The position numbers and the translations under genes were made by a program. The notes under the pieces are model-generated. The model did no database searches and was not told where the DNA came from. It worked only from the letters and a program-made list of their open reading frames with translations. A DNA stretch of 64,000 nt from NCBI GenBank assembly GCA_963837265.1, contig CAWIMQ010000004.1, forward strand, positions 476,477-540,476. The letters run 5' to 3'. Position 1 is the stretch's first letter. Each line of letters begins with the position of its first letter. This stretch comes from DATBLE01 sp963837265 (GTDB taxonomy: Bacteria; Actinomycetota; Thermoleophilia; Gaiellales; Gaiellaceae). Positions 46,857 to 55,477 of the stretch are shown piece after piece.

Positions 46857-47606
46857 ATGTGCTTCGAGCCCGACTCGCTGCCGCCGGTCGCGCCCGTGTC
46901 CGGCGCCGCGGTCGAGCACGAGGATCTCGTGCTCGAGGCGGCGGACGGGAACCGCTTCGCGGCGTTCGCCGCCACCCCCGACCGGCCGGGCAGCGCCGGC
47001 GTCGTCGTCCTCCCGGACGTGCGTGGCCTGTACCGCTTCTACGAGGAGCTCGCGCTGCGGCTCGCCGAGCGCGGGATCACGGCGGTCGCGATCGACTACT
47101 TCGGCCGGACCGCCGGCGTCGGCAAGCGCGGCGACGACTTTCCGTACGCGGAGCACCGCGCGCAGACGACCTGGCCCGGCCTCGACGCCGACGTCGCCGC
47201 CGCGGTCGCCTGGCTCCGGGAAAGCGCCGCGAGCGCGGTCTTCACCGTCGGATTCTGCTTCGGCGGGCGGTGCTCGTGGCTCGCCGCGGCGGAGGGGCAC
47301 GGGCTCGCCGGGGCCGCCGGCTTCTACGGCAACCCCGCCGACCAGGAGAGCTGGGCGGGGCCGACGAGCCGGGCGGCGGAGATGTCCGCCCCGATCCTCG
47401 CCCTCCAGGCCGGCGACGACCGGAACATCGGCCCCGACGCGAACGCCGCGTTCGGCGCCGCGCTGACCGCCGCCGGAGTCGAGCACGAGCTCGTCACCTA
47501 CGAGGGCGCACCGCACTCGTTCTTCGACCGCCGGTTCGAGGAATACGCGCGCGACTCGGAGGACGCCTGGAACCGCGTCCTCGCGTTCGTCGAGCGCCAC
47601 TCCTGA
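46857..47606 (+). CDS. Dienelactone hydrolase family protein
   Basis: A 249-residue alpha/beta hydrolase with the nucleophile Cys in VGFCFGGRCSW (G-x-C-x-G-G, the dienelactone hydrolase signature), Asp in LALQAGDDRNIG and His in EGAPHSFFDRRFEEY. The N-terminal half has VVVLPDVRGLYRFYEELALR and AIDYFGRTAG. It would hydrolyse dienelactones or related esters; no catechol pathway genes are near. ATG 46857. Confidence 0.9.
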   Translation: MCFEPDSLPPVAPVSGAAVEHEDLVLEAADGNRFAAFAATPDRPGSAGVVVLPDVRGLYRFYEELALRLAERGITAVAIDYFGRTAGVGKRGDDFPYAEHRAQTTWPGLDADVAAAVAWLRESAASAVFTVGFCFGGRCSWLAAAEGHGLAGAAGFYGNPADQESWAGPTSRAAEMSAPILALQAGDDRNIGPDANAAFGAALTAAGVEHELVTYEGAPHSFFDRRFEEYARDSEDAWNRVLAFVERHS

Positions 47607-47641
47607 GAGGAGCCCGCCGGGCCGGGCAGAATGGCGAGGCC

Positions 47642-48523
47642 GTGGGTCCTCGCCTCGTCGCGTGTGCCGCCGTCCTCGCCCTCTGCCTCGCCGTCCCCGC
47701 CGGGGGTGCCGAGCCGGCCCGGGACGGATCCGCGTACGCCGGCCTCGGCACCTGGGTGGACATCTGGGACACGGCGATCTGGAGCGCGCCCGAGGCGGCG
47801 GTCGCCGAGATGCGGGCACGCGGAGTGCAGACGCTCTATCTCGAGACCTCGAACTACTCGCGCACCGCCGACCTCGTCCGGCCGGTCGTGCTCGGCCGCT
47901 TCGTCGAGGCGGCGCACGCGGCCGGGATCCGCGTCGTCGCCTGGTACCTCCCCTCGTTCGCGAACGTCGCCCGTGACCTGCGCCGCTCGCTGGCCGCGAT
48001 TCGCTTCCGCTCCGCGGACGGAGACGCATTCGACTCGTTCGCGCTGGACATCGAGGCCGGCGTCGTCGCGCCGGTCGCGAGGCGGACCTCGCGGGTCGTG
48101 AGGCTGGCCGGCAGGCTGCGTACGGCCGCCGGCGACATGTACACCCTCGGCGCGATCATCCCCGCGCCGCGGGGCATGGACCTGAAGCCGGCCTACTGGC
48201 CGGGCTTTCCCTACGCCGAGCTCGCCGGCACGTTCGACGTCTTCCTGCCGATGGGCTACTTCACCTACAGGTTCACGACCGCGGCCGCCAGCCGCGCCTA
48301 CACGCTGAAGAACGTGGAGCTGCTACGGGAGCGCACGGGTGATCCGGCGCTCGCCGTTCACGCTGTCGGCGGCCTCGCCGGCGCGGCGACGACGGCACAG
48401 GTGCGGTCTTTCGCGACGGCCGCGCTCGAGGCCGGCGCGGCGGGGGCGAGCCTGTACGACTACGCGACCACGAAGCCGGCTCAGTGGAGGGCGCTCATGC
48501 CGCTGGCCCGGGCGCGAGGCTGA
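47642..48523 (+). CDS. Secreted TIM-barrel-like protein of unknown function
   Basis: A 293-residue protein with a signal peptide (LVACAAVLALCLAVPAGGAE). The mature part looks like an alpha/beta barrel of the putative glycoside hydrolase type: YAGLGTWVDIWDTAIWSAPE, RARGVQTLYLETSNYSR, AAHAAGIRVVAWYLPSF, FDSFALDIEAGVVAPVARRT, MGYFTYRFTTAAASR, GGLAGAATTAQVRSF. Acidic residues (YLETSN, LDIEAG) sit at strand ends where catalytic groups could be. I cannot name a family. GTG 47642; the 3-prime end overlaps cydC by 29 nt, convergently. Confidence 0.75.
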   Translation: MGPRLVACAAVLALCLAVPAGGAEPARDGSAYAGLGTWVDIWDTAIWSAPEAAVAEMRARGVQTLYLETSNYSRTADLVRPVVLGRFVEAAHAAGIRVVAWYLPSFANVARDLRRSLAAIRFRSADGDAFDSFALDIEAGVVAPVARRTSRVVRLAGRLRTAAGDMYTLGAIIPAPRGMDLKPAYWPGFPYAELAGTFDVFLPMGYFTYRFTTAAASRAYTLKNVELLRERTGDPALAVHAVGGLAGAATTAQVRSFATAALEAGAAGASLYDYATTKPAQWRALMPLARARG

Positions 48524-50141
48524 GCGAGACGACCTCGTCCACGAGGTCGAGCCCTTCCGGCCGGTGCGTGATCAGCAGAACCGTCCGGCCTGCCGCAGCC
48601 GCGAGGGCGTCGGCCACGAGCGCCTGCGCCGTCTCCGGGTCGAGGTGCGCGGTCGGCTCGTCGAGCACGAGCACCGGCGCGTCCGCGAGCAACGCGCGCG
48701 CGATCGTGACGCGCTGGCGCTGACCGCCCGACAGCTCGCGCCCCTCCTCGCCGACGAGCGTGTCGAGCCCGTCGGGAAGCGCCCTGACCCAGTCCCAGGC
48801 GCGGGCCCTGCGGAGCGCGTCCATCACCTCCTGGTCGGTCGCCTCCGGCCGGGCGAGCCGGACGTTCTCGCCGATGCTGGTCGAGAAGAGATGAGCGTCC
48901 TGGGCCGCGACCGCGACCGTGCGGCGGACGTCCTCCTGCCGGTACTCGCGCAGGTCGTGGCCGTCGAGCGTGATCCTCCCGGCGGCGGGGTCGAGGAAGC
49001 GGAGCAGGAGATTGGCGACCGTCGTCTTGCCGGCGCCGCTCGGGCCGACGAGCGCGACCGTCCGGCCGGGCTCGAGCCGGAGGTCGAAGCCGTCGAGCCC
49101 CGGCGCATAGGGAACGCCGACGTGCTCCAGCACGACCAGGGGCGTGCCGCGCGGAGGCGCGAGCGGATGGTCCGGGTCGCGCACCGGGGGCTCGCGGTCT
49201 GTGAGGCCGAAGAGCCGCTCGCCGGCCGCGACCGTCGCGCCCAGCTCGCGGGCGGCCTGGACGAGCGGCCCGGCCGCCTCGAACGCCGCCACGGCGAGGA
49301 GCGCGAGCGCGGCGACGAGGACGCGGGAGAGGCTGCCGTCCCGGTGGGCGGCGACGGCGAGCGCGAGCACGGCCAGGAGGGTGAGCCCGGAGACGACGGT
49401 CGTCGCGGCCTCACCCAGGCCCGCGACCGCCGCGTCGCGGCGGGCAAGGCGGGCAAGCTCGGCGTCCGCACGGCGCACGCGCGCGAGCGCGTCCTGCTCG
49501 CGCCCGTACACGGCGAGCTCGGGCGCGCTGCGGAGCAGCTCGACGAGCTCGGCGGTCAACTCGCCCCGCGCGGCGGCTTGCCGGCCGCCGGACGGGCGGC
49601 CGAGCCGCACCGCCGCCAGTGGGACGGCGACTCCGCCGGCAAGCAACCCGACGGCGAGCGCGACTCCGGCGGCAGGCAGGATCGCGGCCGAGACCCCGAC
49701 GAGCAGGGCGCCTGAGGCGAGTGCGACGAGCGGCGGGCCCAGCCCGCGCAGGAACAGGTTCTGGAGCGCGTCCACATCGGAGACCATCCGGCTGAGCAGG
49801 TCGCCGCTCCGGAAGGTGGCAAGGCCTCCCGGGGCGAGCGGCTCGATCCGTTCGTAGAAACGGACGCGCAGCCGGACGAGCGTCCTCAGCGCCAGGTCGT
49901 GGGAGGCGAGGCGCTCGAGGTAGCGGACGAGCGGCCGTCCGATTCCGAAGAAGCGGACGGCGACGATCGCGACCCCGAGCGACAGGATCTCCGGCCGCTC
50001 CCCCGCGCGCGAGATCAGATAGCCCGCGGTTCCCATCAGACCGGCGCCGAAGCAGATCGTCGCGGTGCCGAGCATTGCCGAGAGCCCGATGCGGCCCCGC
50101 GGCATCGCGGCGAGCGAGAGGAGCCGGCGCAGCGTGCTCAC
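48495..50141 (-). CDS. cydC: Thiol reductant ABC exporter subunit CydC
   Basis: A 548-residue half-transporter: about six helices in the N-terminal 300 residues (GLMGTAGYLISRAGERPEIL matches CydC, as does RFFGIGRPLVRYLERLASHD), then an ATPase domain with VALVGPSGAGKTTVANLLLR, LSGGQRQRVTIARALLADA and VLVLDEPTAHLDPETAQALV. With CydD it exports cysteine/glutathione-type thiols needed for cytochrome bd assembly. GTG 50141 overlaps the cydD stop as GTGA. Confidence 0.93.
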   Translation of the reverse strand: MSTLRRLLSLAAMPRGRIGLSAMLGTATICFGAGLMGTAGYLISRAGERPEILSLGVAIVAVRFFGIGRPLVRYLERLASHDLALRTLVRLRVRFYERIEPLAPGGLATFRSGDLLSRMVSDVDALQNLFLRGLGPPLVALASGALLVGVSAAILPAAGVALAVGLLAGGVAVPLAAVRLGRPSGGRQAAARGELTAELVELLRSAPELAVYGREQDALARVRRADAELARLARRDAAVAGLGEAATTVVSGLTLLAVLALAVAAHRDGSLSRVLVAALALLAVAAFEAAGPLVQAARELGATVAAGERLFGLTDREPPVRDPDHPLAPPRGTPLVVLEHVGVPYAPGLDGFDLRLEPGRTVALVGPSGAGKTTVANLLLRFLDPAAGRITLDGHDLREYRQEDVRRTVAVAAQDAHLFSTSIGENVRLARPEATDQEVMDALRRARAWDWVRALPDGLDTLVGEEGRELSGGQRQRVTIARALLADAPVLVLDEPTAHLDPETAQALVADALAAAAGRTVLLITHRPEGLDLVDEVVSLSLAPGPAA

Positions 50142-51793
50142 GCGACTGCATCCTCGAGCGTGCGGCCGGCATGGAGGCGGACCACACGGTCGGCACGCGC
50201 GGCGAGCTCGGGCCGGTGGGCGATCAGCAGAACGGTTCGCTCCTCGCTCAGCCGCTCGACCGCTTCGCCGACGATCGAGGCGCTTGCCACATCGAGGTTC
50301 GCGGTCGGCTCGTCGAGGATCACGAGAGGGGCATCGCGCAGGAACGCGCGCGCGAGAGCGATTCGCTGGATCTCGCCCGACGACAGCGGCCGGCCACCCT
50401 CCCCGACCGGCGTCTCCAGAGGCGCGATCGTGTCGGCGCCGGCGAGCCGGGCGGCCTCCGCCGTCTCCGCGTCCGCCGCCTCCGGCCGGCCGAGACGGAT
50501 GTTGTCGGCGATCGAGCCGCGGACGAGCGTGGGGCGCTGAGGCACCCAGGCCGCGAGCCGCCGCCAGGCCGAGGCGTCCACCTCGGCGAGATCGGCGTTC
50601 CCCACCAGCAGCCGGCCCGACGTCGGCTCGGCCAGGCGAAGGAGGAGCGCCGCCACGGTGCTCTTGCCGCTGCCGGTCTCGCCCACGAGCGCCACGGTCT
50701 CGCCCGGCCGAAGCTCGAGGTCGAGCCCGCGAAGCACCTCGCCGGCCCGAGCCGGGTAGGAGAACGACACGCGCTCGAGCCGCACGGTCTCCGTTGCGGG
50801 GCTCGGCGGTACCAGCGCCCGCGCCCCCACCACACGCCGCGCCGGCTCCGCGGTCAGCTCGAGGATCCGCCGGAGCACGGCCGTCCCGTCGGCGCCGGCG
50901 TGGTAGCGGGCGCCGAGCGTCCGCAGCGGAAGGTAGAGCTCCGGTACGAGGACCAGCACCGTCAAGCCCGACTGCAGGCCCATCTTCCCGTCGACCAGCC
51001 GGACGCCGACGGTGACCGCGACCAGCGCGACGCCGATCGTCGCCGCCAGCTCGAGCGCGGCACCCGAGAGAAAGGTCGCGCGCAGCGTCGTCATCGTCGT
51101 GCGCCGGAACCGGTCGCCGACCGCCTCGATCGAGCCCGCCTGGGCAGGGCCACGGTTGAACGCACGCAGGGTCGGCAGGCCGCGGATCACGTCCAGGAAG
51201 TGTCGGGAGAGGAGCGCGAGGGCCTCGTACCGCTCGCGCGTCCGCCTCTCCGTGTGCCGGCCGATCAGCCACATGAAGACCGGGACGAGCGGGAGCGTGA
51301 CGAGCATCAACCCGGCCGACTCGAGGTCGACGACGGCGACCCACGCGAGCACGACCGGCGGGACGAGGAGGCCGAGGGCGAGCTGCGGCAGGTAGCGGCC
51401 GAACGTCGCCTCGAGCGCGTCCGCTCCCTGGACCGCGGCGGCGGCGACCTCGCCGCTCTCGGCTCCGTCGAGCCCGGCCGGGGCCCTCGTCAGCCGCGAC
51501 TCGGCAAGGGCGAGCCGGAGCTCCGAGAGGACGCGCACGGAGGCGACGCGCCCGCACGCCTCGAACCCCCAGGCGAGCGCCGCCCGGCCACAGACGATCG
51601 CTCCGAGGGCGGCGAGCGCCCACGCGAGCTCGCCGGGCCGAGCGCCGTGGAACGAGCGCGCGACCACGCGCGCGAGCAGGGTCGCCTGGAGCAGGACGAG
51701 GGCCGCCGCCACGAGCCCGAGGGCGGCGTCGACGGCGAGCAGCCTCCGGACGCCGCGGACGCGGCGAAGCAGGTCCGGGTCGAGGACGCGCAC
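50138..51793 (-). CDS. cydD: Thiol reductant ABC exporter subunit CydD
   Basis: A 551-residue half-transporter with membrane helices in the first 300 residues, RGLPTLRAFNRGPAQ of the coupling region, and an ATPase domain with VALVGETGSGKSTVAALLLR, LSSGEIQRIALARAFLRDA and LVILDEPTANLDVASASIVG. GTG 51793 (VRVLDPDLLRRVRG) is preferred; the frame is open another 20 codons upstream through a palindromic repeat, which I leave out. It follows cydB by 35 nt in a cydA-cydB-cydD-cydC operon. Confidence 0.92.
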   Translation of the reverse strand: MRVLDPDLLRRVRGVRRLLAVDAALGLVAAALVLLQATLLARVVARSFHGARPGELAWALAALGAIVCGRAALAWGFEACGRVASVRVLSELRLALAESRLTRAPAGLDGAESGEVAAAAVQGADALEATFGRYLPQLALGLLVPPVVLAWVAVVDLESAGLMLVTLPLVPVFMWLIGRHTERRTRERYEALALLSRHFLDVIRGLPTLRAFNRGPAQAGSIEAVGDRFRRTTMTTLRATFLSGAALELAATIGVALVAVTVGVRLVDGKMGLQSGLTVLVLVPELYLPLRTLGARYHAGADGTAVLRRILELTAEPARRVVGARALVPPSPATETVRLERVSFSYPARAGEVLRGLDLELRPGETVALVGETGSGKSTVAALLLRLAEPTSGRLLVGNADLAEVDASAWRRLAAWVPQRPTLVRGSIADNIRLGRPEAADAETAEAARLAGADTIAPLETPVGEGGRPLSSGEIQRIALARAFLRDAPLVILDEPTANLDVASASIVGEAVERLSEERTVLLIAHRPELAARADRVVRLHAGRTLEDAVA

Positions 51794-51865
51794 GGAAACA
51801 CCTGTTACTTGCCCCGGAAGGCGCTTGATCAGCGCTCGAAGCGCTCGTGACACAGTGTTACTTGC
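51794..51865. repeat. Pair of palindromic ACACNGTGTTACTTGC-type repeats
   Basis: GGAAACACCTGTTACTTGCC at 51794-51813 and GTGACACAGTGTTACTTGCA at 51847-51866 are 53 bp apart. They match the pair at 7374-7449 (reverse orientation, offset 54 bp). The second copy encodes the last residues of CydB (QVTLCHERFER), so it has probably replaced the original end of that gene. Confidence 0.7.
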
Positions 51866-52884
51866 ATCTCAGGCGCGGTGTCGAACTGCTCGCGGCCGAC
51901 ACGGCCGCGGAACACCCGGTACGTCCACCACTGGTAGAAGAGCACCCCGGGCAGGCCGAGCAGGGCGGCGACGGTCATCACGACCAGCGTGTAGTGACTC
52001 GAGGAGGCGCTGTAGACGGTCAGGCTCCAGGCATCCTTCGTCGAGGAGACGAGCACGTCGGGATAGAGCTGGACGAAGTAGGACAGGAAGAAGAACACGA
52101 TCGTCGCCGTCATCGCGACGAACGCCCACGAGTCCTTCGCACGGTGGGCGAGCATCGCCGCGGCCGCGGCGAGGACGACCGACGCGGTCGACGTCCAGTC
52201 GGGGATGATTCCGCGCTTCACGCCCCACTCGGTCGCGAGCACGAATGCCAGCACCGCGACGGTCGTCGCGCCGGCGAGCGCGATCGACAGCCGCGCGGCC
52301 CGCTCGCGCACCTCGCCGCTCGTCCGGAACGCGAGGAAGGCGGCACCCTGCGCAAGGCAGAGGAGCAGCGTGCAGACCCCGCCGAGCAGCGCGTAGGGAT
52401 GGACGAGGTCGATGAAGCTTCCCGTGAACTCCATGTCGCCGTCGACCGGGATGCCCCGGAAGACCCCGGCGAACGCGACGCCGAAGAGCAGCGCGGGCAG
52501 CGCGCTGCCGAGCACGATCGTCCACGTCCAGGCTCGCTGCCAGCGCTCGCCGTCGTGGCGGGTGCGGTACTTGAACGCGACCGCCCGGGCGGCCAGCGCG
52601 ATCACGATCAAAAGCAGCGGCAGGAAGTACGCGGAGAAGAGCGTCGCATACCAGTCGGGGAACGCCGCGAAGGTCCCCGCTCCGGCGACGATCAGCCAGA
52701 CCTCGTTGCCGTCCCAGACCGGCAGGATCGTGTTCAGCGCCACCTTGCGGTCGGTCTCGTCGCGGGAGACGAACGGGGTCAGCATCCCGACGCCGAAGTC
52801 GAAGCCTTCGAGGACGAAGTAGCCGATCCAGAAGAAGGCGAGAGCAGCGAACCAGAACGTGGGCAGGTCGAGGTGGGTGATCAC
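51829..52884 (-). CDS. cydB: Cytochrome bd ubiquinol/menaquinol oxidase subunit II
   Basis: A 351-residue membrane protein with about eight helices, opening LPTFWFAALAFFWIGYFVLE, then GFDFGVGMLTPFVSRDETDR and NTILPVWDGNEVWLIVAGAG, the best conserved CydB motifs. GTG 52884 is one base after the cydA stop. The C-terminus (MQVTLCHERFER) is encoded by a dispersed palindrome and is unusual. Partner of CydA in a high-affinity O2-reducing quinol oxidase. Confidence 0.94.
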   Translation of the reverse strand: MITHLDLPTFWFAALAFFWIGYFVLEGFDFGVGMLTPFVSRDETDRKVALNTILPVWDGNEVWLIVAGAGTFAAFPDWYATLFSAYFLPLLLIVIALAARAVAFKYRTRHDGERWQRAWTWTIVLGSALPALLFGVAFAGVFRGIPVDGDMEFTGSFIDLVHPYALLGGVCTLLLCLAQGAAFLAFRTSGEVRERAARLSIALAGATTVAVLAFVLATEWGVKRGIIPDWTSTASVVLAAAAAMLAHRAKDSWAFVAMTATIVFFFLSYFVQLYPDVLVSSTKDAWSLTVYSASSSHYTLVVMTVAALLGLPGVLFYQWWTYRVFRGRVGREQFDTAPEMQVTLCHERFER

Positions 52885-52885
52885 G

Positions 52886-54298
52886 TCAGTAGCTCAGCGC
52901 CGGGATCGGCTCGGCGCGCTCCTCGTCGGTGCGCTCGCTCTCGGGCAGCCGGCGCGCGTAGCGGTAGATCAGCCAGCCGTCTGCCGCCATCAGCACCGCG
53001 TACGCGGCGAGGTAGGCTCCCAGCCCGAGGGCGACCGTCCAGGTCGCGACCGACGGCGAGACCGCGTCGCGGGTCAGCTGGAGGCCGTAGACCACCCAGG
53101 GCTGGCGGCCCATCTCGGTCATGACCCAGCCTGCCGCGTTCGCGAGCACGGGCAGCCCGATCGACGCCACCGCGACGCGGTGGAAGCGGGTGCTCGTCTC
53201 GAGCTTGTCGCGCCAGGTCAGCCAGACGGCCGCCAGCGCAACGGCCAGCATCAGCGCCCAGGTGTAGACCATCCCCCGGAACGACCAGTACATGACCCAC
53301 ACGACAGGGACGTAGTCGCCCGGCCCCCACTTCTGCGCGTACGCCTGCTGGAGATCGTTGATCCCCTGGACGCTCCCGTTCCACGAGTTGGTGGCCAGGA
53401 CGCCGAAGACGTGCGGGATCCGCAGGTCGACGTTCGTCTTCCCCGGGTTGGACACCGGGTCTCCGACCGCGAACAACGACAGGCCCGGGCCCTTCTCCGT
53501 GTTGAAGATCGCCTCGGCGGTCGCGACCTTCATCGGCTGGCGACGGAGCATCTCGCGCATGAACGAGTCGCCGACCAGGAAGACGAAGAGGACGGAGAGC
53601 AGCGCGACCACGGACGAGAGCCGCGCCGCCTTCCCGAAGGCGGCGACGTCGTGGCCGCGGCGCAGGTGCCAGCACGCGATCCCGAGCATCAGGAAGCCGC
53701 CGGTCACGAACGAGGCGAGCAGGGTGTGCAGGAACGCATAGACGGCGGTGGTGTTCAGGAGGACGGCCGCGACGTCGGTCAGGTGCGGCCGGTGCGTGGC
53801 CGGATCGAGCCGGTAGCCGACCGGGTGCTGCATCCACGCGTTCGCGACCAGGATGAAGTAGGCGGAGATGGTCACGCCGACGGCCGTCAGCCAGATCGTC
53901 AGGAGATGGATCCTCGGGCTGAGCCTGCTCCAGCCGAAGATCCAGAGTCCGAGGAAGGTCGACTCGAGGAAGAAGGCGAAGACCCCCTCCATCGCCAGCG
54001 GCGCGCCGAAGACGTCGCCGACGAACCGCGAGTAGCTCGACCAGTTCATCCCGAACTGGAACTCCTGCACGAGCCCGGTGGCGACCCCGATCGCGAAGTT
54101 GATCAGGAAGATCGTCCCGAAGAAGCGGGTGAGGCGCAGCCAGTCCTCGTTGCCGGTCCGGCGCCAGGCGGTCTGCATGATCGCGAGCAGCCAGGCGAGC
54201 CCGATCGTCAGCGGGACGAAGAAGAAGTGGAAGACGGTCAGAAGGCCGAACTGGACGCGCGCGAGGCTCAGCCCGGTGTCGGCCAGAAGCGCGATCAC
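52886..54298 (-). CDS. cydA: Cytochrome bd oxidase subunit I
   Basis: A 470-residue membrane protein carrying haems b558, b595 and d. It has LARVQFGLLTVFHFFFVPLT (haem b595 His), GVFAFFLESTFLGLWIFGW (the Glu of ESTFLG is a conserved proton-channel residue), SAYFILVANAWMQHPVGY (haem b558 His), and the quinol-site GWVMTEMGRQPWVVYG. The Q-loop between helices six and seven is of the short type. GTG 54298; first gene of cydABDC. Gives micro-aerobic respiration. Confidence 0.95.
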   Translation of the reverse strand: MIALLADTGLSLARVQFGLLTVFHFFFVPLTIGLAWLLAIMQTAWRRTGNEDWLRLTRFFGTIFLINFAIGVATGLVQEFQFGMNWSSYSRFVGDVFGAPLAMEGVFAFFLESTFLGLWIFGWSRLSPRIHLLTIWLTAVGVTISAYFILVANAWMQHPVGYRLDPATHRPHLTDVAAVLLNTTAVYAFLHTLLASFVTGGFLMLGIACWHLRRGHDVAAFGKAARLSSVVALLSVLFVFLVGDSFMREMLRRQPMKVATAEAIFNTEKGPGLSLFAVGDPVSNPGKTNVDLRIPHVFGVLATNSWNGSVQGINDLQQAYAQKWGPGDYVPVVWVMYWSFRGMVYTWALMLAVALAAVWLTWRDKLETSTRFHRVAVASIGLPVLANAAGWVMTEMGRQPWVVYGLQLTRDAVSPSVATWTVALGLGAYLAAYAVLMAADGWLIYRYARRLPESERTDEERAEPIPALSY

Positions 54299-54370
54299 GG
54301 CGCGATTCTCGCAGAGGAGGCGGCTGCTCGACGTCTGGAGGACGGCCCCGGGCGACGCTCCCGCGGGCGG

Positions 54371-55297
54371 TCAGCGAGGTGCGGCCGCCTCGAATCTCGC
54401 AGCGGCCGGCGGCCGCCCGAACGGCAGCCCGGCCTCCGGCGGCGGCCGCAACAGCGCCGCCCGTGGTATCAGCATGCCGGCGACGCGTGCGAAGACGTTC
54501 TCCCCGTAGCTCTCGGTGAAGTCGACCGCGCCGTTCAGCTCGATCACGGTGTAGCCGCCGCCCGCGGTCGGGAGCAGGTCGACGCCGACGAGGTCGGCGG
54601 AGAAGGCGGCCGCGGCGGCGCGGGCCAGCGCGCCGGCCTCGGGAGAGGGCTCCACGGGCCTGCGCGTGCCGCCGAGCGAGATGTTCGTGCGCCACTCGCC
54701 GGCGGCAGCGACCCGCTGGATCGCGCCGACGACCTCGCCCCCGGCGACCACGAGCCGCAGGTCGACCCCGTCGTTGGGAACGTACTCCTGGACGAGCACC
54801 CCCTGGCGGCGAAACCAGCGACGGCGCGCCAGCCCCCGCAGGCACGTGCGCAGCTCCGCCTCGTCCGGGCAGCGCTCGACGTCGCGACCCCAGCTGCCGA
54901 AACGCGGCTTGACGACATACGGCCCGGCGAAGGAAGGGGTGGCGTCCGGTTCGCCGAGGAGCGCCGTCCTCGGATGCGGCAGACCGGACCGGCGCAGACG
55001 GAACGCGGTCTGCAGCTTGTCGTGACATCCGAGCAGCGCGCGGGTGCCGTTCAGCACGGGCCGCCCCTCCCGCTCGAGCCGGCGAAGCTCCCAGAACGCA
55101 TCGCCGACACCGTCGAGGTGCCGGCTGACGTCGGCCCGGCCGAGCAGCACCGCGCCCTCGAGCCGGCCGAGCATCCGCGCCGCCCGCAGCTGCGCCCCGC
55201 TCAGCCACCACGCCGGCAGGCCGGCGGCGCGGAACGCGGTGGCAAGCAACCGATTCGTCACGCTGCTCCGATCCGCGACGATCACGATTCCGGCCAT
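54371..55297 (-). CDS. RimK-like ATP-grasp ligase
   Basis: A 308-residue protein with the preATP-grasp N-terminus (GIVIVADRSSVTNRLLATAF), the LNGTRALLGCHDKLQTAFRL segment typical of RimK/LysX ligases, VVKPRFGSWGRDVERCPD (ATP-binding loop), VLVQEYVPNDGVDLRLVVAG and the metal-binding VIELNGAVDFTESYGENVF. It would ligate an amino acid or glutamate to a carboxylate. No carrier protein (LysW) or partner gene is next to it. ATG 55297. Confidence 0.85.
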   Translation of the reverse strand: MAGIVIVADRSSVTNRLLATAFRAAGLPAWWLSGAQLRAARMLGRLEGAVLLGRADVSRHLDGVGDAFWELRRLEREGRPVLNGTRALLGCHDKLQTAFRLRRSGLPHPRTALLGEPDATPSFAGPYVVKPRFGSWGRDVERCPDEAELRTCLRGLARRRWFRRQGVLVQEYVPNDGVDLRLVVAGGEVVGAIQRVAAAGEWRTNISLGGTRRPVEPSPEAGALARAAAAAFSADLVGVDLLPTAGGGYTVIELNGAVDFTESYGENVFARVAGMLIPRAALLRPPPEAGLPFGRPPAAARFEAAAPR

Positions 55298-55477
55298 GGC
55301 AGGGCAATCGTCGTCCCTGGAGATGAGAAACGGCTGAGCAACATGTCACAGTTCGCTCACGATCGAAAACCGCTGATCCGCCCCGTACGAGGCCGTCGTG
55401 CCGGGCGCGCGCACCGGCAGTTGGACGGCCGACCCTGGAAATGGGCACCTTTTTCCGGTTAGGCTGGGTCACCTCAC

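Noticed and set aside
52205..52396. Plus-strand frames inside cydB and cydA
   Set aside because: They lack ribosome binding sites and domains, and lie antisense to strongly conserved membrane proteins.
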